Positions 49,893 to 57,417 of a DNA stretch of 60,122 nucleotides are shown one piece after another (position 1 is the stretch's first letter; the number at the start of each line of letters is the position of its first letter). The translations under genes and the position numbers were made by a program. The notes beneath the pieces are model-generated. The model was not told where the DNA came from. It searched no databases and worked only from the letters and a program-made list of their open reading frames with translations. Origin of the DNA: Oscillospiraceae bacterium (GTDB lineage Bacteria > Bacillota > Clostridia > Oscillospirales > Ruminococcaceae); contig JAETSQ010000009.1 in NCBI GenBank assembly GCA_021769525.1, positions 1 through 60,122 of the forward strand, read 5' to 3'.

Positions 49893-50933
49893 TTACTCCT
49901 GGCTGCCGCCACCGCCGGCGGTGGCCTTCTTCAGGGTCAGCACCTTCACCGCCTGGGGGAAGAGCTTGGCAAACCCGGCGATGGAGGTCACCGCTGCCCG
50001 CTCCAGCTGGCAGTCGATGAGCTTGTCGTAGTCCACCGTCACCTCACCGGCCACCGCCATCTCCAGGGCGCAGCCGCTGTCCAAGGCGATCACCGTCCCC
50101 TCCGGCACCGCGGAGGACTTGAGGAGCACCGCCCCCAGGGGGGTGCCCAGCTGGCCGGTGGCCTGGAATCCCAGCCCGGCGGTGGGGCTTGCCATCTCCT
50201 TCAGGTTCAGGATGGCCGCCGCCATGTCCGGGGAGGCCAGCAGGGTGTTCATCCGGAAGCCGTCGAACTTCTCCCACAGCTTCACCAGGTCGGTGTAGGC
50301 AAGGGCGGTCCCGGCGGTCTCCAGGATCTCGGCACCGCTGCCCTGGCTGCCGTCCCCGTTGATGAGCACGTCCACCGCGTCCTCCAGCTGGCTTTTGGCG
50401 ATGTAGCTGCCGATCTGCCGCAGGGCCACGGTGAAGAGGTCCAGCCGCTGGAAGCGGATGGCCTCGTAGGAGGCGCAGAGCATCCGGCCCCGCTTCTTCA
50501 GGTGCACCAGGCTCTCCTTCAGGGCGATGTCGGTGCGGGGGATCATGGCCCCCTCCGCCACCTCCATCAGCTCCAGCTTCTCCTTCTCCTGGGTGAGGGC
50601 GATGGACCGGTAGTCCATGGAGTCGATGGCGGTGCGGCTGGCCAGGATGGCGGAAAGGGTCTTCCCCTCCTCCATCCCCTGGCGCACCGCCCGGCTCACG
50701 TACTCCGGGAAGAGGGCGGCGCTGTCGGCGGTGGAAAAGAACTTGCCGATGGGGCTGCTCTGGGGGCCCCCTACCCGGATGTCAAAGCGCTTGAGCTGCC
50801 GCTGATAGGCGTCCAGTCCCTCCAGGGGGGTGCCCCGGTACTGCCCGGAGGGGTCCAGCTCCTCCAGGCGGGCGGCGAAGCTCCCGCCCCCCTTGTACAT
50901 GGATTTGTCCAGCCGGATGGTCTCGTAGTTCAT
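49893..50933 (-). CDS. Major capsid protein
   Basis: 346 aa. HK97-fold-type capsid: N-terminal helix region, long-axis helices (RAVRQGMEEGKTLSAILASR) and a P-loop-like core (VDVLINGDGSQGSGAEILET), with C-terminal strands ending in Gly-rich AGGGGSQE. Fits the gene order of the cluster, after the decoration gene. No tail-tube or scaffold fusion. Confidence 0.85.
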   Translation of the reverse strand: MNYETIRLDKSMYKGGGSFAARLEELDPSGQYRGTPLEGLDAYQRQLKRFDIRVGGPQSSPIGKFFSTADSAALFPEYVSRAVRQGMEEGKTLSAILASRTAIDSMDYRSIALTQEKEKLELMEVAEGAMIPRTDIALKESLVHLKKRGRMLCASYEAIRFQRLDLFTVALRQIGSYIAKSQLEDAVDVLINGDGSQGSGAEILETAGTALAYTDLVKLWEKFDGFRMNTLLASPDMAAAILNLKEMASPTAGLGFQATGQLGTPLGAVLLKSSAVPEGTVIALDSGCALEMAVAGEVTVDYDKLIDCQLERAAVTSIAGFAKLFPQAVKVLTLKKATAGGGGSQE

Positions 50934-50951
50934 AAAATGCCTCTCCTTTCC

Positions 50952-51290
50952 TTACATCAAGATCATCTCCGCCATGCCGTCCTCCCGGATGGCGGTGACG
51001 ATGGCGCCGCGCCCGGCGCCGTTCTTCACCTTCCCCGCCGCCAGGACGACGCTGCCGCTCCCCAGGGCCAGGGCATTGGCAGTGGTGTCGGCGGGCAGGA
51101 CGACAAAGCCGCTCACCTGCACCAGGGCCAGATCCCCCTCCACCGCCGCGCACACCCCGGCAAAGCTCCCTGCCGTCTGGGGGGCCACGGTGTTTTCCGC
51201 CGTCACCTCCACCGGGGAGCCCGCCGCGCAGTTCTCCCCCGCCCGGAAGGTGACGAACCTCTCCTGGAATCCCTTGAGACTTACACTCAT
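50952..51290 (-). CDS. Capsid decoration-like protein
   Basis: 112 aa. All-beta protein (GFQERFVTFRAGENCAAGSP, VEVTAENTVAPQ) of the small head-decoration type encoded next to capsid genes. Located 18 bases before the capsid gene. Confidence 0.65.
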   Translation of the reverse strand: MSVSLKGFQERFVTFRAGENCAAGSPVEVTAENTVAPQTAGSFAGVCAAVEGDLALVQVSGFVVLPADTTANALALGSGSVVLAAGKVKNGAGRGAIVTAIREDGMAEMILM

Positions 51291-51350
51291 GCAAAACCTC
51301 TCCTTTCCTGTGTCATGGACTTATGATGGAGACCGCCCGTCCGGCAGTCT

Positions 51351-52304
51351 CTACACCACAAAGCTGTCGTTCTCCCCCGGTCCCTCCGGCTCCGCCGCCG
51401 GGGCCGTCTGGGGGATGGGCAGGCGGCCGGAGGCCCCCCTTCGGAACACCTGGGTCCACCGCTCCAGTTCCGGCAGGGCCAGCCTCCCCAGGGTCTTTTC
51501 CAGCAGCTCCCTGGGGAGCTCCGGCAGGGAGAGACGCCCCATGCGCACCGCCTCCCGGAGGGCCTTTTCCCGCAGCAGCCGCCCCTCCTCCGCCGCCTGG
51601 CGCAGCTCCCCGGCCCATCCCGCCAGCCGGGCCGCCTCCATCGGGGTGAGGGTGAGTCCCTTGCCCCCTGCCAGGGCCTTCTCCAGGACGGAGAGGGGGG
51701 AAGCCCCCAGCCCCTTCACCACTCCGGCCCCCGGCTGGGCGGGCACCGCCACAAAGCTCCACTCGTAGGCGTCGGTGGGGTCCTCCAGGATGATGTGGCA
51801 CACCTTGCCGTCGTACCGCTCCCCCGGCTGATGGCCGCAGGGACTTTTGCGCCGGTCCGCCCCGCAGATGCTGCACCGGGCGGCGGCCACGGCGCAGCCC
51901 ACGCTCACCTCTTTTTTGATGCCCCCGTCGATCTCCCGGATCAGCTCCTGGGTCCCCGGCCCCCGGAGCATATAGGCATCGGCCCGCAGGGCGTGGTAGA
52001 CCTCCCCGGCGGCGGTGCGCCGTCCCTCCTCCCGGACCACCCGGCACCGGTAGAGGCGGGCGGTCTGGTTTTTGCCCCTGGCCTCGTGGTCGAAGATGCC
52101 GGTCTTGCCCACAAACAAAACCGCCAGCTTTTCCAAGGCAGGGACGGAGAACCGCTCCCCCTCCCGGTCGATCTCGTTGTCGCACAGCACCACCGGGAAG
52201 GTGTACACCTCCTCCGGCAGCAGCTCCCGCCGGGTGTATTTCCCGATGAGTGCCAGGTCCTCCGCCGTGGGCACGCCGGTCCTTGCCGCTTCCTTTTCGC
52301 TCAT
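51351..52304 (-). CDS. Prohead protease/scaffold protein with a cysteine cluster
   Basis: 317 aa, XkdF-like. Residues 30-190 are the protease part (NEIDREGERFSVPALEKLAV, TGIFDHEARGKNQTARLYR). A cysteine group CSICG ... CGHQPGERYDGKVCHI precedes DPTDAYEWSFVAVPAQPGAG; this arrangement is common in clostridial phage proteases. The C-terminal 100 residues are helical and may act as a scaffold. Overlaps the portal gene by 4 bases. Confidence 0.8.
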   Translation of the reverse strand: MSEKEAARTGVPTAEDLALIGKYTRRELLPEEVYTFPVVLCDNEIDREGERFSVPALEKLAVLFVGKTGIFDHEARGKNQTARLYRCRVVREEGRRTAAGEVYHALRADAYMLRGPGTQELIREIDGGIKKEVSVGCAVAAARCSICGADRRKSPCGHQPGERYDGKVCHIILEDPTDAYEWSFVAVPAQPGAGVVKGLGASPLSVLEKALAGGKGLTLTPMEAARLAGWAGELRQAAEEGRLLREKALREAVRMGRLSLPELPRELLEKTLGRLALPELERWTQVFRRGASGRLPIPQTAPAAEPEGPGENDSFVV

Positions 52305-53452
52305 GCCTGTCCCTCCTTCAGTTTCTGTTCCAGGATGGCCGCCTGGGCGTTTACATACCGGGCCTGGGCCAGCTCGGTCTCATCCTGGAGGCTGATGTTG
52401 TCCCAAAGGATCTCCACCTCCCCCGGCATCCCCGCCAGGTCCAGCACCATCCGGCAGATGCGCTCCGCCACCGGCGTCAGGATGCCCCGGTAGCTCTCCA
52501 GCTCGGTGGTGAGGATGTCCGCCTGCTGGCGGCTCATCCGCTCGGTGGTGCTCCAGCTCAGGCCCAGGAGGAAGGGAGGCAGCCCCGTTTTGGCCACGAT
52601 CTGCTCCAGGATCTGCCGCACCGGCACCTGGGTGTCGATGAACTGGTTATCCGCGCCGATGACCCGGATCTGCACATCCCCCACCGCCACAAAGTCCCGG
52701 ATCTCCCCCCGGCCGGAGGCCGCCATGGCCCCGCTCCACTCCCGCGCCACCGCCTCCGCCACCCCCTGGGCGTCGGTGCCGGGCTCCGGCTTTACGGTGA
52801 CGGCGTACCGCACCGCCCCGATGCGCCGGAAGTTCTCCCCCACCGCCCGGTAGATCTCCATCAGCACCGAGGAGAGGAAGGGCAGCCCCCGCAGGAGGGA
52901 CCGGCCCGCCGCCTCCCCCGGCTCCGGGTCCAGGGCGGAAAAGAGCACCAGCTCCGGGTAGGGGAGGGGGACCGCGCCCCCCGGACGCTCCAGGAGGATC
53001 TCCGTCTCCAGGGGATTTTTCCCCCGGCGCAGGGAGAGGTCCCGCAGGTCGCTGAGGTAGAGGGCCGCCACCCGGTCCCCGCCGGGGGAAAGGACCATCT
53101 CCCCCACCGCGCTGCCGTAGGTGAGCAGGCTCATCAGGTAGCCGGAGAGGAACCGGTCCAGCCCCACCCCGCCGCTGCCCACCGGCACCTCCCGCCGGAA
53201 GCGGTCCAGCAGCCGCTGCCCCTCCCCGGTGGAGCACCGCAGCCGGAACCCCGCGGAAAGCCGCACGATCTTCTGGAGGGCGGCGTCGATGATGGGCACC
53301 GCCTCCCGCAGTCCCTCGTAGAGCCCCGCCTCCGCCGGGCGCAGGGGGACCGGCAGCGAGCCCCAGAGGCCCTCCCCCGCCCGCCGGGCGGTCTGCACCG
53401 CCGCCACCTCCGGCGGCGCCTCCGCCTTCCTCCGAAACCAGTTCTTCTTCAT
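52301..53452 (-). CDS. Portal protein
   Basis: 383 aa from ATG 53452. Forms the dodecameric portal for DNA entry. Contains PIIDAALQKIVRLSAGFRLR, the stem region and the C-terminal block SWSTTERMSRQQADILTTEL; about 80 residues shorter than typical SPP1-like portals. Confidence 0.88.
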   Translation of the reverse strand: MKKNWFRRKAEAPPEVAAVQTARRAGEGLWGSLPVPLRPAEAGLYEGLREAVPIIDAALQKIVRLSAGFRLRCSTGEGQRLLDRFRREVPVGSGGVGLDRFLSGYLMSLLTYGSAVGEMVLSPGGDRVAALYLSDLRDLSLRRGKNPLETEILLERPGGAVPLPYPELVLFSALDPEPGEAAGRSLLRGLPFLSSVLMEIYRAVGENFRRIGAVRYAVTVKPEPGTDAQGVAEAVAREWSGAMAASGRGEIRDFVAVGDVQIRVIGADNQFIDTQVPVRQILEQIVAKTGLPPFLLGLSWSTTERMSRQQADILTTELESYRGILTPVAERICRMVLDLAGMPGEVEILWDNISLQDETELAQARYVNAQAAILEQKLKEGQA

Positions 53453-53599
53453 CCCTTCAGCTCCTTTTTCTTCTCTCGTTTGGATCAAATCTACAGCCGC
53501 TTGGAACGATCCCCCCGCCGGGGAGGCGCAGGTTGATTCAGCGGGTGCCGCCCGCTCCGGCAAAACAAAACCCGGCAATCGAGTAAACATCCCCGCCGG

Positions 53600-54901
53600 T
53601 CAGACGAAAAGGCCCGGCGCAGCGTCTCCCCGCCCTACGCTCCCCGCCCAGAACCCGCCGCCGGCATCCTCCCGGCAGACGACGGTGCTGACAAAGTACC
53701 GGATGTCGTCCATGGCGTGGTCGTGGTCCTTCACCGGCTGGTCCGCCTTCCCCTCGGCCCAGCGGTACTGGCCGAATTCCCGGATGGCGTCGGCGCATTC
53801 CGCCCCGATGATGAGCCGCCCCGCCCGCAGCTCCCGGCTCACCCGCCGGATGCCGTCCGCCACCTGGTTGACGGCGGGGATGGCCCGGTACTTCCCCCGC
53901 CGCCGGATGCACTCCAGGAAGCTGGCGGCGGAGGGGTCCACCACCACCCCCCGGATGGGCCTTCCCCCGGCCAGGACTTCCAGGGCGGCGTAGTACTCCT
54001 CGTCGGTGTGCTGCACCCCGGTCCGGCGGCTGTCGTGGTAATATTCCGCCGCCCGGTACCACACCTCCCCCCGGCGGCCCCACAGACCCATGGAGCAGGG
54101 ATTCACCGTCCCGTAGTCGCAGGAGATGTACCAGTCCCCCAGCCCCTCCGGCAGCGTCCCGGCGATGTGCTCCCCCCGGTTGAAGAAGGGATACACCGCC
54201 CCGGAGGCCGCCGCCCACTCCCCCAGCACATACCGCCGGTAGAAGGGCCCGGAGTAGAGCCGCCTGTACCGCTCCAGCATGGCGGGGGAAAGGGAGGGGT
54301 TGTCCTCCATCCGGAAGTGGAGCACCAGGGCGTTCTTTTCCTCCGCCCCCAGGATCCACTCCCGGTAGAACCAGTGCTCCGGATGCTCCGGGTTGCAGTT
54401 GAACCACAGCCGGGAGCCCTCCACGCTGCACCGGGCCACCGCCTGCTCCACAAAGGAGCGGGGCATCAGCGCCGCCTCGTCCAGCAGCACCCCCGCCAGG
54501 GTCACCCCCTGGATGAGGGCCCCCGCCCCTTCGTCCCGGCCCCCGAAGAGCCAGAAGGCATTCTCCCGCCCCCCTTTGGTGAGGGTCAGCAGCCCCCGGC
54601 TCTTCTGGTAGCGGCACCCGAAGCCCAGCCGCCGCAGCTGGGGCAGCAGGGGGGCCAGGAGGTTTCGCTCCACCCCGCCCCTGGTCTTGCCGCAGAGGGC
54701 GTAGCTCCGCCCGTTCCCCGCCGCCATGGCCCAGGCGGCAAAGGAGAGCCCCATGCAGAAGGTCTTGCCGCTGCGCACCGCCCCGTGGCAGATCACCGCG
54801 TCCCGCCCCCGGTGGGGGCTCCAGGGGGTCCACCAGGTGAGGAGCTCCATCTGCCTTGGGGAAAAGGGGAGGGCGCCTCCCCCCTTAGGAGAGCGCTCCA
54901 T
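53600..54901 (-). CDS. Terminase large subunit
   Basis: 433 aa. Packaging motor and nuclease of PBSX/XtmB type. Walker A CHGAVRSGKTF (near residue 40), Walker B AGVLLDEAALM (near 136), C-terminal RNase H-like nuclease ISCDYGTVNPCSMGLWGRRG (near 252) and the last Asp block VVDPSAASF. All catalytic residues appear intact. The small subunit gene overlaps it by 17 bases. Confidence 0.93.
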   Translation of the reverse strand: MERSPKGGGALPFSPRQMELLTWWTPWSPHRGRDAVICHGAVRSGKTFCMGLSFAAWAMAAGNGRSYALCGKTRGGVERNLLAPLLPQLRRLGFGCRYQKSRGLLTLTKGGRENAFWLFGGRDEGAGALIQGVTLAGVLLDEAALMPRSFVEQAVARCSVEGSRLWFNCNPEHPEHWFYREWILGAEEKNALVLHFRMEDNPSLSPAMLERYRRLYSGPFYRRYVLGEWAAASGAVYPFFNRGEHIAGTLPEGLGDWYISCDYGTVNPCSMGLWGRRGEVWYRAAEYYHDSRRTGVQHTDEEYYAALEVLAGGRPIRGVVVDPSAASFLECIRRRGKYRAIPAVNQVADGIRRVSRELRAGRLIIGAECADAIREFGQYRWAEGKADQPVKDHDHAMDDIRYFVSTVVCREDAGGGFWAGSVGRGDAAPGLFV

Positions 54902-55238
54902 CCCGGACCTCCTCCCGGTGGTAGAAGCCCTTGGCCCCCTGGGAGAGGGCCGTGTAGAAGGCGTCGTCCCCGCCGTCCCCCTCCTCCCTGGCCAGGGCCG
55001 CCAGCCGGTCCAGGGCCTCCAGGCGGCTGGCCAGCTTTACCTCCATGGTCCCCTTCCCCCGCTTCATCTCGGTAACGCAGTAGAGGTCCAGCCCGTCGCA
55101 GTTCAGGTACTCCCCTTCCTCCGCCAGCAGCAGCCGCACCACGTCCCCCACCGGCCCGAAGGCCAGGCGCTTGTACCCCTCCGCCGCCAGCTCCCGCAGC
55201 TCGGCCCGCGGGTCCTTCGCTTTCTTCTTCTGTGCCAT
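54885..55238 (-). CDS. Terminase small subunit-like protein
   Basis: 117 aa from ATG 55238, eight bases after AGAGG. Basic N-terminus MAQKKKAKDPRAELRELAAE, an amphipathic middle with LNCDGLDLYCVTEMKRGKGT and an acidic C-terminus; size and position suit the DNA-recognition subunit (XtmA), but sequence match is loose. First gene of the phage cluster. Confidence 0.7.
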   Translation of the reverse strand: MAQKKKAKDPRAELRELAAEGYKRLAFGPVGDVVRLLLAEEGEYLNCDGLDLYCVTEMKRGKGTMEVKLASRLEALDRLAALAREEGDGGDDAFYTALSQGAKGFYHREEVRDGALS

Positions 55239-55307
55239 CGCCATCACCTCTCACCCTACAGGCAGAAAGGCCCGAATCGTTCCATGTAATGGCACGATCA
55301 CACATTT

Positions 55308-55325
55308 GTTTACAGAACGTTTACA
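55308..55325. promoter_or_regulatory. Direct repeat GTTTACA spaced by one helical turn
   Basis: GTTTACA at 55308-55314 and at 55319-55325, 11 bases apart (TGTAAAC on the minus strand), about 70 bases before the terminase ATG. Such spacing is typical for response-regulator or dimeric repressor binding. Confidence 0.45.
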
Positions 55326-55385
55326 ATTCCGGGGGGCCGCCCCTCTGTCCCCCTCCGGCGTCAGGAGCCCCGTTTTTGGGAAGCA

Positions 55386-55531
55386 CTGATTAAATCGGCA
55401 GCTCAGATCGGCGAGCAGATTTTTCGACTGTCGAAGCCTCAAAAACGCCGGAATCCTTTATGGCTTTCAAGTTTTTGAGGCAAAGACAGGCGGAAAAGAT
55501 GCCGTCGAGATGCGCCTGACGATTTATTCAG
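55386..55531. repeat. MITE-like 146-bp imperfect palindrome
   Basis: Left arm begins CTGATTAAATCG and ends GCCTCAAAAAC; the right arm is its approximate inverse, ending CGATTTATTCAG. About two thirds of 60 bases per arm match, and a perfect 10-bp inner stem GCCTCAAAAA/TTTTTGAGGC closes around 26 bases. No coding capacity. No clear target duplication was seen. Confidence 0.6.
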
Positions 55532-55597
55532 GGGTTCCTTTGTACTTATTTAGCGGTTTTTTTGGCTTACGGCCGTCGGATTGTGGCAAAATTTGCA

Positions 55598-55626
55598 TTG
55601 AAATTTTTCCCTTTTTCCGGTATAAT
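55598..55626 (+). promoter_or_regulatory. Promoter of the 156-aa protein gene
   Basis: TTGAAA (55598-55603), 17 bases, TATAAT (55621-55626). Confidence 0.8.
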
Positions 55627-55705
55627 AATAGACATCAAGTTACAACAAAAAAACACATAGGGGCCGGCGGAAGTGGCTCCGGAAAGGACAGCAAGGCAAG
55701 CAAAT

Positions 55706-56176
55706 ATGGACGAGATCAAGGACGTTTACAACCGGGAGCTGTATCAGCCTTTTGTAGAGTACTGCGCCGCCCACGGCTACCGGACCATGCGGGACCTGGG
55801 GTGCTATGATTTCCGCCTCCTCAGTCACCGGGCGGATTTCACCCCCATGCTCATCACCCGCATCAAGGCGGTGTACGCCGCCTACCAGAAGAGCGCGGCG
55901 GAAAAAGCGGAGGCCGCGGCTCCCCGCCGCCGCGCTTCCACCCCCATCTCCCTGGTGATGGAGACCCAGCTGCTGCTCCAGATGCGGGCCTACCTCCAGG
56001 GCCACCAGAACGCCTCCGTCACCCTGGATGAGCTGTTCCGGGCGGCGGACGGCCAGCTGAAGCGTACCCGCATCGTCAAGCTCCTTGCGGATGTCCCCTG
56101 GTGCCGCCAGGTGGACCGCAACACCTACTTCTGGGAGGATCCCGCCCCCTCGCGGGTAAGCGTGGCCGCCCGCTGA
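55706..56176 (+). CDS. Helical protein of unknown function
   Basis: 156 aa from ATG 55706; ribosome site AAGGCAAG is weak, and a GTG at 55673 would add 11 residues. Helical throughout (VYNRELYQPFVEYCAAHGYR, MLITRIKAVYAAYQKSAA) with an Ala/Lys-rich linker near 70, then a second helical domain (LVMETQLLLQMRAYLQGHQN, RIVKLLADVPWCRQV). It may bind nucleic acid, but no motif proves it. Lies next to, and is divergent from, the phage cluster; it could be a regulator or be unrelated. Confidence 0.6.
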   Translation: MDEIKDVYNRELYQPFVEYCAAHGYRTMRDLGCYDFRLLSHRADFTPMLITRIKAVYAAYQKSAAEKAEAAAPRRRASTPISLVMETQLLLQMRAYLQGHQNASVTLDELFRAADGQLKRTRIVKLLADVPWCRQVDRNTYFWEDPAPSRVSVAAR

Positions 56177-56310
56177 CCGCCGGCGTGACACCGGTATCAT
56201 GCCCTACCCGGACCGGGGCCCCTGCCCCGGTCCTTACTTTACCTTTGCGCAAGGCCTGGGTGAGTGTCTGGAGTCTTAGCTTCTACACTTCTCTGTCAAA
56301 GACTTTGGCC

Positions 56311-56385
56311 GCTTTTCTTTTTGCTTCTTTTTCTTTTCCCGCGAAAAGAAAAAGAAGGCGGGGCTGGGCGGCAGCCCAGATTGGC
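56311..56385 (+). repeat. Dispersed polypyrimidine hairpin repeat, family A copy 5
   Basis: GCTTTTCTTTTTGCTTC, stem CTTCTTTTTCTTTTC/GAAAAGAAAAAGAAG, then GGCGGGGCTGGGCGGCAGCC. Best match to copy 1. Confidence 0.85.
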
Positions 56386-56416
56386 AAAAAAACTAGCTGC
56401 TCCGCTCCCAAGGCAC

Positions 56417-56450
56417 AAAAAGGCCCCCCAGGCGGCAAGCCTGGGGGGCC
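56417..56450 (-). terminator. Terminator of the sortase gene
   Basis: GGCCCCCCAGG/CCTGGGGGGCC stem with five T residues on the minus strand and a weaker T-run on the plus strand. Confidence 0.88.
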
Positions 56451-56465
56451 TTCTCGGTTTTTAGC

Positions 56466-57362
56466 TTAGAAGGGGGACTTGGGAGAGGGGTTCACCTCCA
56501 CCTTCACCGGGGTGGTGAGGCTGGCGCCTGCGGGCAGGAGCTTCGCCATCACCACATAGCGGTAGTTGCTGCGGTTGGTGGTCTCCTTGTAGGTGCAGGT
56601 GGAGAGGGTGAGGATGTTGTCGTTGATGCCCACGTCCACGTCGAAGATGAACTGGCTGCGCTGCTTGGCTTCGCTGATGATGTTGGCGTACTTGATGTCG
56701 TCCGGGTCGGTATCGATGTAATCAAAGGCGATGTCGGTGTAGTACACCGCGAAGATCTGCCAGGTGAGGGCGGATTCCGGGGTGGAGAAGTAGATGTAGG
56801 GGTTCTCCTTGCAGTAGTCGATGTCCAGGTACTTCTTCAGCTGGGAGAACCGGGCGCCGTCCGGGTTGTCGTCCATGCTGTGGCCATAGATGACGATGTT
56901 CCGGGAGATGTCCGCCCGCGCCCCGGTTCCGGTGTGGCAGTCCGCGAAGTAGCAGCCGTTGAAGTCGCTCTGCTTCAGGTTGTTGCGCCGCAGGTAGAAG
57001 TCGTTATCCGGCCCCTGGACCACCGGCTCATCGATGGTGGTGCCGGGGACATAGAGCCAGCCCACGGTGTCATCGTTCTTCTGGTAGAAGGCGGACATTT
57101 TGTTGAGCATATCCTTATGGATGTCGGTGGTGGCCTGCTGCCCGGCGGCATCGGAAGAGGAGTCCGAACCGGAATCCGAGCCGGAGGTATTCGACCCGCT
57201 GGAACTCCCCACCGGTTTGCTGGAGGAGATGACATAGCCCGACTCGCTGGAGGGGGAGGTGGACGGCTCCCCGCCGCCTCCGCAGGCGGCCAGGGAGAGG
57301 GTCATGGCCACCGCCAGGATGGCGCAGATGATGGGACGCAGGGTGGAAGATTGGGTTTTCAT
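56466..57362 (-). CDS. srtB: Class B sortase with a lipoprotein signal
   Basis: 298 aa from ATG 57362. Signal peptide ends in lipobox LSLAACGG (Cys near 29), followed by a 55-residue Ser/Gly/Asp linker. The sortase domain starts near residue 90: DDTVGWLYVPGTTIDEPVVQ, catalytic His in NIVIYGHSMDD, catalytic Cys in ILTLSTCTYKETTNRSNYRY with the following Arg. It joins proteins to peptidoglycan or pilin. A lipid anchor instead of a membrane helix is unusual. No sorted substrate gene is adjacent. Confidence 0.92.
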   Translation of the reverse strand: MKTQSSTLRPIICAILAVAMTLSLAACGGGGEPSTSPSSESGYVISSSKPVGSSSGSNTSGSDSGSDSSSDAAGQQATTDIHKDMLNKMSAFYQKNDDTVGWLYVPGTTIDEPVVQGPDNDFYLRRNNLKQSDFNGCYFADCHTGTGARADISRNIVIYGHSMDDNPDGARFSQLKKYLDIDYCKENPYIYFSTPESALTWQIFAVYYTDIAFDYIDTDPDDIKYANIISEAKQRSQFIFDVDVGINDNILTLSTCTYKETTNRSNYRYVVMAKLLPAGASLTTPVKVEVNPSPKSPF

Positions 57363-57417
57363 GAACAACACCTCTGTCAGATTTTTATTTAGAAGTATGA
57401 GAAGGTAGGGACAGGCT

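Larger units (their letters stand above)
55239..55705. other. Intergenic region upstream of the phage cluster
   Basis: 467 bases between the divergent terminase and 156-aa protein genes. It contains the direct repeat at 55308-55325, a MITE-like palindrome (55386-55531) and a rightward promoter (55598-55626). No gene is visible. Confidence 0.7.
56177..56465. other. Intergenic region with terminator and repeats
   Basis: GGACCGGGG/CCCCGGTCC hairpin (56209-56232) ends the preceding gene; family E word near 56254, family A copy 5 (56311-56385) and a shared terminator (56417-56450) follow. Confidence 0.7.
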
